NCBI GenBank assembly: GCA_964565805.1
Contig: CAZMGH010000013.1
Span: forward strand, 1-64,000
From: Catenibacillus sp964565805
Lineage (GTDB): Bacteria > Bacillota > Clostridia > Lachnospirales > Lachnospiraceae
DNA: 64,000 bases
Reading direction: 5' to 3'
A model generated the notes under the pieces. It did not search any database. It was not told the origin of the DNA and worked only from the letters and a program-made list of their open reading frames with translations. Positions 43,055-50,573 of the stretch are shown piece by piece. The position numbers and the translations under genes were made by a program. Positions within the stretch are counted from its first letter, which is position 1. Each line of letters opens with the position of its first letter.

Positions 43055-43702
43055 TTAAACCATCGGTTTTATATCTTCAGCAATGATCAATGTCGCTTCT
43101 GTCGCGGCCTGGATCTGCTCAATGGTAAATTCAGGATTATATTCCTTTAATACAAGGCCGTCTGCTGTCACCTCGATCACACCCATCTCTGTAATGATCA
43201 GGTCCACCTGATTTTTAGCGGTGAGAGGAAGCGTGCAGTTTTCCAGGATCTTTGGCTTGCCTTTGTTGGTGTGCTCCATGGCAACGATAACTTTTCTGGC
43301 GCCTACAACAAGATCCATAGCGCCGCCCATTCCGGGAACCATCTTTCCGGGGATGATCCAGTTGGCAATATTGCCGTGCTCATCTACCTGGAGAGCGCCA
43401 AGAACAGTGGCATCCACATGTCCGCCGCGGATAATGGCAAAGGATGTGGCGCTGTCAAAAAACGCACCATCATCAGCGATTCCTGCCATAATACCGCCAG
43501 AGTTTACAATGTGAGGATTCTCCTTGCCTTTTTCAACGGATGCAAGACCTACAAAGCCATTCTCCGACTGAAGGATAAGCTTTACTCCCGGATCTACATA
43601 CTGAGGGATCAAAGTGGGAAGTCCGATTCCAAGATTTACAATATCTCCATCCCGCAGCTCTTTTGCCACACGGGCAGCGATAAAATTCTTAGCGTTTTCC
43701 AT
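43055..43702 (-). CDS. atoA: 3-oxoacid/acetoacetate CoA-transferase subunit B
   Basis: The 215-residue beta subunit has the 'SENG' motif with catalytic Glu47 that forms the glutamyl-CoA thioester, plus 'GIGLPTLIPQYV' and 'VNSGGIMAGIADDGAFFDSA'. With subunit A it moves CoA between acetoacetyl-CoA and acetate, butyrate or a related acid. Its ATG overlaps the atoD stop by one base. Direction of flux (acetoacetate use or acid activation) cannot be told. Confidence 0.93.
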   Translation of the reverse strand: MENAKNFIAARVAKELRDGDIVNLGIGLPTLIPQYVDPGVKLILQSENGFVGLASVEKGKENPHIVNSGGIMAGIADDGAFFDSATSFAIIRGGHVDATVLGALQVDEHGNIANWIIPGKMVPGMGGAMDLVVGARKVIVAMEHTNKGKPKILENCTLPLTAKNQVDLIITEMGVIEVTADGLVLKEYNPEFTIEQIQAATEATLIIAEDIKPMV

Positions 43703-44406
43703 TACTCTTCACCCTCCTCGCCTACAATATAATCTACAAAAATTCCCGGTGTCTCTACATAATCCGGTCCAATAGCGCCAGACTCAACAACCTTATCCGC
43801 CCACACGATGACACGGTCTGCAGCCATGGCCATGATCGGATTAAAGTTTCTTTCAGAACCAATGTAACGAATATTTCCGCTCTTATCTACAATATGGCCT
43901 TTGATCAGGGCAACATCCGCATGAAGAGGAAGCTCAAGAACATACTCTGTTTCATTGATCACTTTCGTTTCTTTTCCCTCAGCCACACTTGTACCTACAC
44001 CTGTAGGGGTGTAGAAACCGCCAAGACCGGCGCCGGCGCAGCGAATACGTTCAGCAAGAGTTCCCTGGGGCACAAGCTCAAGTTCGGTCACCCCCTTGGT
44101 ATACTGCTCGCCAAGCTCAGGATTCAGGCCTACATGGGAAGCGATCAGCTTCTTTACCTGACGACGACCGATAAGTTTTCCAACGCCTAATGGCTTTCCT
44201 TCATATTCTCCGGTTTCCCGGTTCTTCTTTCTTCCCCATCCAGCATCATTGCAGATAATGGTTAAGTTCTTTACATCCAGGTCTACAAGAGCGTCAATAA
44301 TGGCTTCCGGCGTACCGTTATCCATAAAGCCGCCCACCATAACTGTCATGCCGTCCTTGATCAGCTCGGCTGCCTCAACGGCTGTGATGTGCTTTACTTT
44401 TGACAT
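43702..44406 (-). CDS. atoD: 3-oxoacid/acetoacetate CoA-transferase subunit A
   Basis: The 234-residue alpha subunit carries the family I motif 'VMVGGFMDNGTPEAIIDAL' with the GGF oxyanion-hole region, 'LVPQGTLAERIRCAGAGLGG' and 'TPTGVGT'. It forms a heterotetramer with subunit B. It is transcribed from the thiolase promoter 57 bp upstream and has an AAAGGAG site. Confidence 0.93.
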   Translation of the reverse strand: MSKVKHITAVEAAELIKDGMTVMVGGFMDNGTPEAIIDALVDLDVKNLTIICNDAGWGRKKNRETGEYEGKPLGVGKLIGRRQVKKLIASHVGLNPELGEQYTKGVTELELVPQGTLAERIRCAGAGLGGFYTPTGVGTSVAEGKETKVINETEYVLELPLHADVALIKGHIVDKSGNIRYIGSERNFNPIMAMAADRVIVWADKVVESGAIGPDYVETPGIFVDYIVGEEGEE

Positions 44407-44463
44407 ATCCGTTCTCCTTTTTAGTGTTGTTGATTGGTAGTTATTTATATGTAACAGTCCAAA

Positions 44464-45642
44464 TTATCTCTTTACGATAAGCGCCTGACCCTGTCCGCCG
44501 CCAATGCAAAGCGTTGCAAGGCCGTACTTGGAATCCCGTCTTGCCATTTCATAAAGTAATGTAACAAGGATTCTTGTGCCGGATGCTCCAATAGGATGTC
44601 CAAGAGCGATAGCGCCGCCGTTTACGTTTGTCTTTTCCATATCAAGGCCAAGATCCTGAGCTACAGCCAGAGACTGAGCAGCAAATGCTTCATTTGCCTC
44701 TACAAGATCTATGTCTTTGATCTCAAGACCTGCCTTTGCCAGCGCTTTTCTTGTTGCAGGCACAGGACCAACGCCCATGATCTCAGGAGCAACGCCTGCT
44801 GTCGCGTAGGAAACGATGGTAGCTAAAGGCTTAATGCCCAGCTCGTCTGCTTTTTCTTTGGACATAACAACCAAAGCAGCAGCAGCATCGTTAATACCGG
44901 AAGCGTTCGCAGCAGTTACTGTACCGTCTTTCTTAAATGCAGGACGGAGCTTAGCAACTTTTTCCATAGAATTGCCGAATTTCGGATATTCATCCGTATC
45001 AAATACGATAGGATCGCCTTTTCTCTGAGGAATGGTCACAGGAACGATCTCATCTTTAAATTTTCCGGCTTTGACGGCTTCTTCTGCTTTGTTCTGGCTT
45101 CTTACAGCAAATTCATCCTGCATCTCTCTTGTAATGTTGTACTTTTCCGCAACATTTTCAGCAGTGATGCCCATATGATAATTATTAAATGCGTCCCAAA
45201 GACCGTCATTTACTGTAATATCGATCATCTGAGTATTATTCATTCTGGCGCCCCAGCGAGCTGTAGGAACAGCGTAAGGCGCAGCGCTCATGTTTTCTGT
45301 ACCGCCGCATACAACAATATCAGACTCACCTGCAATGATCTGGTTCGCTGCAAGAGCAACGCTCTTAAGACCGGAACCGCAGACAATATTAATGGTCATC
45401 GCTGTACACTCAATAGGCAGACCCGCTTTAATAGATACCTGGCGGGCAACGTTCTGTCCAAGACCTGCCTGAAGGACATTACCGAAGATCAGCTCATCCA
45501 CCTGCTCCGGTTTGATTCCTGCTCTTTTTACAGCTTCTTTAACAACAACAGCGCCCAGCTCAGCAGCAGGAACATTTTTTAAAGTTCCGCCATAGCTGCC
45601 GATAGCAGTTCTGCATGCACTTGCAATAACAACCTCTTTCAT
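44464..45642 (-). CDS. thlA: Acetyl-CoA C-acetyltransferase (thiolase)
   Basis: The 392-residue thiolase condenses two acetyl-CoA to acetoacetyl-CoA or does the reverse. Catalytic Cys88 ('NIVCGSGLKS'), His349 ('GHPIGASG') and Cys379 ('CIGGGQGQA') are all present. It heads the thiolase/CoA-transferase operon, with a clear promoter and a leader of about 150 nt. Together the three genes interconvert acetyl-CoA and acetoacetate. Confidence 0.96.
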   Translation of the reverse strand: MKEVVIASACRTAIGSYGGTLKNVPAAELGAVVVKEAVKRAGIKPEQVDELIFGNVLQAGLGQNVARQVSIKAGLPIECTAMTINIVCGSGLKSVALAANQIIAGESDIVVCGGTENMSAAPYAVPTARWGARMNNTQMIDITVNDGLWDAFNNYHMGITAENVAEKYNITREMQDEFAVRSQNKAEEAVKAGKFKDEIVPVTIPQRKGDPIVFDTDEYPKFGNSMEKVAKLRPAFKKDGTVTAANASGINDAAAALVVMSKEKADELGIKPLATIVSYATAGVAPEIMGVGPVPATRKALAKAGLEIKDIDLVEANEAFAAQSLAVAQDLGLDMEKTNVNGGAIALGHPIGASGTRILVTLLYEMARRDSKYGLATLCIGGGQGQALIVKR

Positions 45643-45802
45643 CTTAAAATCTCTCCTTTGCTTTTAATGTCTAATGCCGCCGTCTGCGGCAAAAAACCTG
45701 TAAAAATCCGCGCCGCATCTTTCTCTCAAAGCTTAGGGATATGTAAGATTCCCCACATGTTTGTAAGCTGATTCGATGATCGTTGGGGCGCTTATATCTT
45801 AT

Positions 45803-45831
45803 ATTATAACCACAGTACGAGACAGACGCAA
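45803..45831 (-). promoter_or_regulatory. Promoter of the thiolase operon
   Basis: On the minus strand TTGCGT and TATAAT are separated by 17 bp. The resulting leader is about 150 nt and includes a TGCCGC/GCGGCA hairpin shortly before the ribosome binding site. Confidence 0.65.
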
Positions 45832-45854
45832 CAGGAAAATGACTAAAATGTCAT

Positions 45855-45890
45855 AATATATTCATCAATATATTCATCAATATATTCATC
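45855..45890. repeat. 12-bp tandem repeat, three copies
   Basis: AATATATTCATC is repeated exactly three times in the spacer between the thiolase promoter and the rhamnulokinase stop codon. Position suggests simple slippage; it also lies upstream of the thiolase -35. Confidence 0.95.
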
Positions 45891-45925
45891 ATACTGCAAG
45901 CAGCTTGAACTGTATCTTAACTCCA

Positions 45926-47332
45926 TTAGCAGCTCTGAAAGGTCTTTACCCCAAAGGATTCAAAAATGCAGGATCTTGCTTCTTCCAGGGATGCAAATTC
46001 TCCGCTCTTAAGCATCTGGGCAACAATATTTCCAATGGCTGTAGCTTCTGTCGGCCCGGCATAAACGGTCCTGCCGGATGCCTTTGCCGTCAGATCATTC
46101 AGATAGTCCGCGTTAGAACCGCCGCCTACGATATGGATCTTTGTGTATTTCTTTCCGGTTAATGCTTCAATCTCTGCGGCAACCTCTCCGTAGCAATTTG
46201 CCAGACTTTGATAGATTACAGCGGCCAGTTCTCCCGGAGTGTGGGGTATCGGCTGTCCGGTCCCTTCGCAGTAGTCCTGGATGGCTTTGATCATGCTCTT
46301 CGGCGCCAGGAAACAGTTATCATTTACATCTACCCGGGATGGAAAATCATTACATTCTTCAGCCATCTGGCAAAGCTGGGCAAAACTGTAGGCATCTTTA
46401 AGCTCATGGCGCACCGACTGGATCATCCAAAGGCCCATAATATTTTTCAAATACCTAAACCGGTAGTCATAGCCCCCTTCATTGGTAAAATTGGCTTCCA
46501 TGCTGGCTTTTGAGCAATCCGCATCTTTCCGCTCCACGCCCATTAAGGACCATGTGCCGGAACTGATATAGATGCCGTCATCCCCATTAGAAGGCACGCT
46601 GAGCACAGCGGAGCCGGTGTCATGGGTGGCTGCAAGAACGACTTCACAGTCAAAGCCGGTCTGTTCCTGAATCTCAGGTAAAAGGTGTCCCACCACATAA
46701 CCGGGCATATGGATCGGCTGGAACATGGAATCTTTATATCCCAGCATACGGATCAGCTCATGATCCCAGTCATTTGTCTTTGGCGTTACAAGCTGAGTGG
46801 TGGTAGCATTTGTATATTCTGCCGCTTTTTGACCGGTAAGGAAATAATTCAAATATTCCGGGATCATCAGCATGGCGTCTGCCTTTTCCATGGCCTCAGG
46901 GTCCTCTTTTTTCAAAGCCATAAGCTGATAAATGGTATTAAAGATCTGTTTTTGTATACCTGTACGTTCATAAAGGGCTTGCGGGGAAATGATCTTATAC
47001 ACCTCCTCATCCATACCTTCTGTACGGCTGTCCCGGTAGCCTACAGCATCTGTCAGGCGCTGTCCCTTCTCATCTAAAAGGACGAAATCCACTGCCCATG
47101 TATCAATACCGATGCTCTCAGGGATCTTCCCCTCTTTAGCGCACTGCTTCATGCCAAGGATGAGATTCTTTTCAAGATTCTCCAGATCCCAGCATAAATG
47201 TCCATTCTTTGGCTTCATGCCGTTATCAAAGCGCCAGATCTCCTCCAGCTCTATTTTTCCATTCTCCATATGGGCCAGGATATGTCTGCCGCTGGACGCT
47301 CCAATATCCACTGCAAGATAATATTTTCCCAT
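45926..47332 (-). CDS. rhaB: Rhamnulokinase
   Basis: The 468-residue FGGY-family kinase phosphorylates L-rhamnulose at O1. It shows the ATP-fold 'YYLAVDIGASSGRHILA', 'GIDTWAVDFVLLD', 'GYRDSRTEGM', 'ATHDTGSAVLSVP' and 'YISSGTWSLMGVE', all typical of RhaB. It is a single gene here; rhaA, rhaD and a transporter are not in the window. An AAGGAG site precedes the ATG. Confidence 0.93.
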   Translation of the reverse strand: MGKYYLAVDIGASSGRHILAHMENGKIELEEIWRFDNGMKPKNGHLCWDLENLEKNLILGMKQCAKEGKIPESIGIDTWAVDFVLLDEKGQRLTDAVGYRDSRTEGMDEEVYKIISPQALYERTGIQKQIFNTIYQLMALKKEDPEAMEKADAMLMIPEYLNYFLTGQKAAEYTNATTTQLVTPKTNDWDHELIRMLGYKDSMFQPIHMPGYVVGHLLPEIQEQTGFDCEVVLAATHDTGSAVLSVPSNGDDGIYISSGTWSLMGVERKDADCSKASMEANFTNEGGYDYRFRYLKNIMGLWMIQSVRHELKDAYSFAQLCQMAEECNDFPSRVDVNDNCFLAPKSMIKAIQDYCEGTGQPIPHTPGELAAVIYQSLANCYGEVAAEIEALTGKKYTKIHIVGGGSNADYLNDLTAKASGRTVYAGPTEATAIGNIVAQMLKSGEFASLEEARSCIFESFGVKTFQSC

Positions 47333-47403
47333 AAAATACGCTCCTTATCCTTAGATTATGTTCACACTTTAATATGTTTATTATACCTGAATCAGGATAT
47401 AAA

Positions 47404-47440
47404 AATAAGGACGCAATTTGATAATTCAACCGTCCTTATT
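47404..47440 (-). terminator. Terminator of the Spo0A-like gene
   Basis: AATAAGGACG / CGTCCTTATT form a 10-bp stem followed on the minus strand by TTTTTAT, about 95 bp after the stop codon and just ahead of the rhaB promoter region (-10-like TATAAT at 47380-47385). Confidence 0.8.
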
Positions 47441-47535
47441 TGCATCCTATAAAGCAAAAATACAGCGCAAAACTATTCAGGCGCCTCGCCCGGACCTTTT
47501 CCGGCGCACCTTAAGTTTCCTACGGCGATCTTCCC

Positions 47536-48024
47536 TCATATGATCTGCCGTTCCTTAGGATCGATGCGCATCCGGTCAGCGATCAGCGCAATAAACTCTG
47601 AATTTGTCGGCTTCCCTCTTGTAAGATTTACTGTGTAGCCAAATATCTTTTCAGCCATTTCATTATTCCCTCTGGACCATGCCACCTCAATAGCATGGCG
47701 GATCGCTCTTTCCACTCGGGTAGGTGTCGTCTGATTTTGCTTTGCCACTTCCGGATACAGTACCTTTGTAATAGAGTTAATGGCATCCGGATTTGCAATA
47801 GAAATAAGAATTGCGTCTCTAAGATACGTATATCCTTTAATATTGGCCGGAACACCCAGATCCTGGATCATCTTTGTGACCCGGCGCTTCATATCCTCTG
47901 TTACCGCAGGATGCTCCTTCTTCTCTTCTGCTATGTATTCACCGTGGTCTTCTGCCACAAGCTGTTTAATAAAATCTCTTAATTTATCACTGTCATCAAT
48001 AATGATAAAATTGATCTTTTCCAT
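47536..48024 (-). CDS. Spo0A-like DNA-binding protein lacking most of the receiver domain
   Basis: The 162-residue protein ends in a full Spo0A C-terminal effector domain (about 45-155), with 'GVPANIKGYTYLRDAI', 'SITKVLYPEVAK' and the recognition helix region 'RVERAIRHAIEVAWSRGN'. Its first 23 residues ('MEKINFIIIDDSDKLRDFI') match the start of a Spo0A receiver: strand 1, the acidic pair at 10-11, and helix 1. The remaining ~100 residues, including the phosphorylated aspartate, are absent. It should bind 0A-box-like DNA without phosphorelay control. ATG 48024 has AAGGAGG at 7 nt. Confidence 0.9.
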   Translation of the reverse strand: MEKINFIIIDDSDKLRDFIKQLVAEDHGEYIAEEKKEHPAVTEDMKRRVTKMIQDLGVPANIKGYTYLRDAILISIANPDAINSITKVLYPEVAKQNQTTPTRVERAIRHAIEVAWSRGNNEMAEKIFGYTVNLTRGKPTNSEFIALIADRMRIDPKERQII

Positions 48025-48124
48025 CAATAACCCTCCTTCGGCCGCTTCTTTAATCTTTTTCCAACGGTCCCCTCATGAACTGCCTCGACTTTTCTGCCAT
48101 AAATCTACTTTACCGGATAATGCA

Positions 48125-48154
48125 ATTATATACTTCGACTTTGTAAAGCATCAA
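48125..48154 (-). promoter_or_regulatory. Promoter of the Spo0A-like gene
   Basis: On the minus strand TTGATG and TATAAT are separated by 18 bp, about 95 bp upstream of the start. AAAGTCGAA, a weak match to half of a 0A box, lies in the spacer. Confidence 0.6.
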
Positions 48155-48219
48155 TAGCTTTTATTTGGAAAAATTTGCCAAATGACCAGATAAATTGACA
48201 GAATGTCTATAGAATTGAC

Positions 48220-48251
48220 GCAGCAGTTTGTCGTTTCGGCACAACTGCTGC
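48220..48251 (-). terminator. Hairpin after the AraC-type gene
   Basis: GCAGCAGTT / AACTGCTGC forms a 9-bp stem 8 bp beyond the AraC stop codon. No strong T-run follows, so its activity is uncertain. Confidence 0.5.
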
Positions 48252-48258
48252 TAAAGAA

Positions 48259-49221
48259 TTATTGTTTTTCCCGGTATTCTTTGGGGGTCATTCCGTATTT
48301 TTCCCGAAATACCCGGTGGAAATAGCTGGTATTATCATATCCCACATGATAGATAATATCCGACACCGGCAGCTTGGTCGTAGATAAAAGAAACGCTGCC
48401 TGGTTCAGCCGTTTTTGCAGGAGCAGCTCTTTAAAGGTATGCCCTGTATTTTTCTTAATAAAACGGCTAAGCTGATATAAGCTTTCATTCATCATCTGAG
48501 CCAGCTGGGCAAGGGAAGCCGTCCGGTAGTTAGACTCAATGTAGCGCAGCACCTTAAGGACCGCCTGATGCTCATAAGTATTCCCCTGGCCATAAAAAAT
48601 ACGGTCAGAAACATTTACAAGCTGGAGAAGCAAAAGCCCCATAGTCACCTGGTTCATCTGGCGCCGGTTCGGCTGACCGTTAACTAAAGACCATACCAGA
48701 TTTTCCACCAGATTTTGTACAGGAAGCACATCCGCCACCTTAAACAGCAGATAGCTAGCATCCTCCTGGCTTTTAGTAAGAGAGCTGATGATAAAGTTCC
48801 TCAAAATATTTTCATCATCCATCATTTTAAAGGTTTCGTCAAAAAACTGAGGAAGAACGATGAAATTAACGGCAATATCTTCTTTTTTCGCGGGAAGGAT
48901 CTCATGATAACAGTTTTGATTTAAAAACAGCAGTTCCCCCTGAAAAAGGGTCACCCGGTCCTGGCCGTTAATAATGTGCTCCGTTTTGCCGGAGCACATA
49001 TATATGATCTCAATATAATTATGCTTATGCTTTGGGAAATGGACAAAGCGGGTGTGCGTGCGTATATCCATCAGCTTGCCCTTTTCCAGCATCTTATCAC
49101 TGTCAATGACAAAATCCCGCCGGTCTGTGTAAAGCTCCCGGCTCACCTGGGAACAGCCGTCTAATATGGCCTGTTCCTCAGGTGTGATCTTTTCAAGGAC
49201 AGCCATCAATGCCCGATCCAT
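48259..49221 (-). CDS. AraC family transcriptional regulator
   Basis: The roughly 320-residue protein has an N-terminal cupin-like sensing domain ('HFPKHKHNYIEIIYMCSGKTEHIING') and two C-terminal helix-turn-helix motifs ('SLAQLAQMMNESLYQLSRFIKK', 'VSDIIYHVGYDNTSYFHRVFREKYG'). ATG 49221 follows the ThuA stop by 14 bp with a GGAAGG site; ATG 49206 is possible. Cotranscription suggests it controls sugar-related genes including thuA. The effector is unknown. Confidence 0.9.
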   Translation of the reverse strand: MDRALMAVLEKITPEEQAILDGCSQVSRELYTDRRDFVIDSDKMLEKGKLMDIRTHTRFVHFPKHKHNYIEIIYMCSGKTEHIINGQDRVTLFQGELLFLNQNCYHEILPAKKEDIAVNFIVLPQFFDETFKMMDDENILRNFIISSLTKSQEDASYLLFKVADVLPVQNLVENLVWSLVNGQPNRRQMNQVTMGLLLLQLVNVSDRIFYGQGNTYEHQAVLKVLRYIESNYRTASLAQLAQMMNESLYQLSRFIKKNTGHTFKELLLQKRLNQAAFLLSTTKLPVSDIIYHVGYDNTSYFHRVFREKYGMTPKEYREKQ

Positions 49222-49235
49222 ATCCGCCTTCCGGC

Positions 49236-50036
49236 TTACTTCTGGTACTTGGATTCCGGAGAAACCACCGCATTGGGGCATTCAAGAACGCCGACACGCA
49301 TCACCGGCTTAGCCCACTTTACTGCATTGCGGATGATCTGACGGACATTTTCATTAAAATAGGAGCGGTTTGTCTCATGACCGGGCTGGAAATAAAAGAT
49401 CTTTCCATAGCCCCGAGTCCATGTACAGCCGGAACGGAACACCTCGCCGCCTCTGTACCAGCTGATAAATACCTGATCGTCCGGCTTTGGAATATCAAAA
49501 AACTCTCCGTACATTTCTTCCTCTTCCAATTCAAAGGACGCAGGGATACCCTGGGCAATCGGATGGGTGGGGCATGTATTCCAAACTCGGCAGAAATCCC
49601 CTTCCCGCCACTGTAAGGTTCCGCTGGTGCCTAAAAGCTTCTGCATGGGCTTGCTGGGGTGGGCTGAGTGGAGAGGGATAAATCCCATGCCCCGCAGCAC
49701 ATGATCCCGGATACGCTCCGCAATCTCATCAGGCATTTTATCATGGGCAATATGCGCCCAATATACTAAAACATCTGTGTCATCCAGCACTTCCTGAGTC
49801 AATCCGCACTCTTCCATATCCAAAGTGGCGATATGACATACCTTGATCTCTTCATCTTCTTCCAGAAGGGCCTTTAACGTATCATGGATTGCTCCGTGAT
49901 GCACTTCCTTGATTTCAAGGGCACGATCGATCATCCACTGACGAACCTGAGCCAGATCCTCCCCCGGAAAGATTTCCGCAGCTTTAACATCCATCTGTTC
50001 CTGAACAAATTCATTCCAAACAGTAACCTTGATCAT
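49236..50036 (-). CDS. ThuA-like protein
   Basis: The 266-residue protein belongs to the ThuA (trehalose utilisation, class I glutamine amidotransferase-like) family: 'VTVWNEFVQEQ', 'VLVYWAHIAHDKMPDE', 'MGFIPLHSAHPSKPMQKLLG' and 'YGKIFYFQPGHETNRSYF'. ThuA proteins are tied to disaccharide 3-keto metabolism in rhizobia, but the activity in Firmicutes is not established. It has its own promoter and is followed by an AraC regulator, forming a two-gene unit. Confidence 0.88.
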   Translation of the reverse strand: MIKVTVWNEFVQEQMDVKAAEIFPGEDLAQVRQWMIDRALEIKEVHHGAIHDTLKALLEEDEEIKVCHIATLDMEECGLTQEVLDDTDVLVYWAHIAHDKMPDEIAERIRDHVLRGMGFIPLHSAHPSKPMQKLLGTSGTLQWREGDFCRVWNTCPTHPIAQGIPASFELEEEEMYGEFFDIPKPDDQVFISWYRGGEVFRSGCTWTRGYGKIFYFQPGHETNRSYFNENVRQIIRNAVKWAKPVMRVGVLECPNAVVSPESKYQK

Positions 50037-50094
50037 ATGAAATAACCTCCTGTTTTCATTTCTCTATGGCAGGTGCAATAGGCATCCTATGGCT

Positions 50095-50122
50095 ATTATA
50101 CCGTATCCCTCTGAGTTTTCAA
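50095..50122 (-). promoter_or_regulatory. Promoter of thuA-araC unit
   Basis: On the minus strand TTGAAA and TATAAT are separated by 16 bp, about 60 bp upstream of the ThuA start; the -35 overlaps the 3' end of the marR-type gene. Confidence 0.55.
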
Positions 50123-50562
50123 TAGCTGATTCCACTTTCTGCCTGAAGATTTTTTATGATCCGCTGAAGGTATCCTAAAAGCTGACACAGCTCTTCCTCA
50201 GTAAAATCCTGACAGATCCGCTCATCCAGGCGCTCAAAACATTCCACAACTTTTCCCGCCTTTTCATGGCCCTGGTCTGTCAGTTCCACCAGATTGGCCC
50301 TCCGGCTGTTTTTCGGCCGGGTTCTTTGAATCAGTCCATTTTCCTCCAGCCGGTCCAGAGTTCTTGACATATTGGTTACATCCATTTTGCACAGATCTGC
50401 CAGCTCCCTTTGGGTCATGGCGCCTTTCTGCTTTAAGGTGCGCAGGATCCTTGGCTGGCCCTGGCCTAAGGTCAGTCCCAGATCAAGAAAATAGGGCTGG
50501 AGCAGCTTTTTTCTGGCAAATTCCGCTTCTACAAGAGCTTTTCTGATTTCCTGTTTTTCCAT
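50119..50562 (-). CDS. MarR family transcriptional regulator
   Basis: The 147-residue winged-helix regulator contains 'KGAMTQRELADLCKMDVTNMSRTLDRLEE' split over helix 3 and the recognition helix, and a wing 'TRPKNSRRANLVELTDQG'. It is the third gene of the ABC exporter operon, 11 bp behind the second transporter gene, a common feedback arrangement. The palindrome at 54229-54240 upstream of the operon is its likely operator. Confidence 0.9.
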   Translation of the reverse strand: MEKQEIRKALVEAEFARKKLLQPYFLDLGLTLGQGQPRILRTLKQKGAMTQRELADLCKMDVTNMSRTLDRLEENGLIQRTRPKNSRRANLVELTDQGHEKAGKVVECFERLDERICQDFTEEELCQLLGYLQRIIKNLQAESGISY

Positions 50563-50573
50563 GCATCATCCCT

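Noticed and set aside
48125..48154. 0A box in the Spo0A-like gene promoter
   Set aside because: AAAGTCGAA matches only part of the TTTGTCGAA consensus and similar partial matches occur elsewhere, so autoregulation is not supported.
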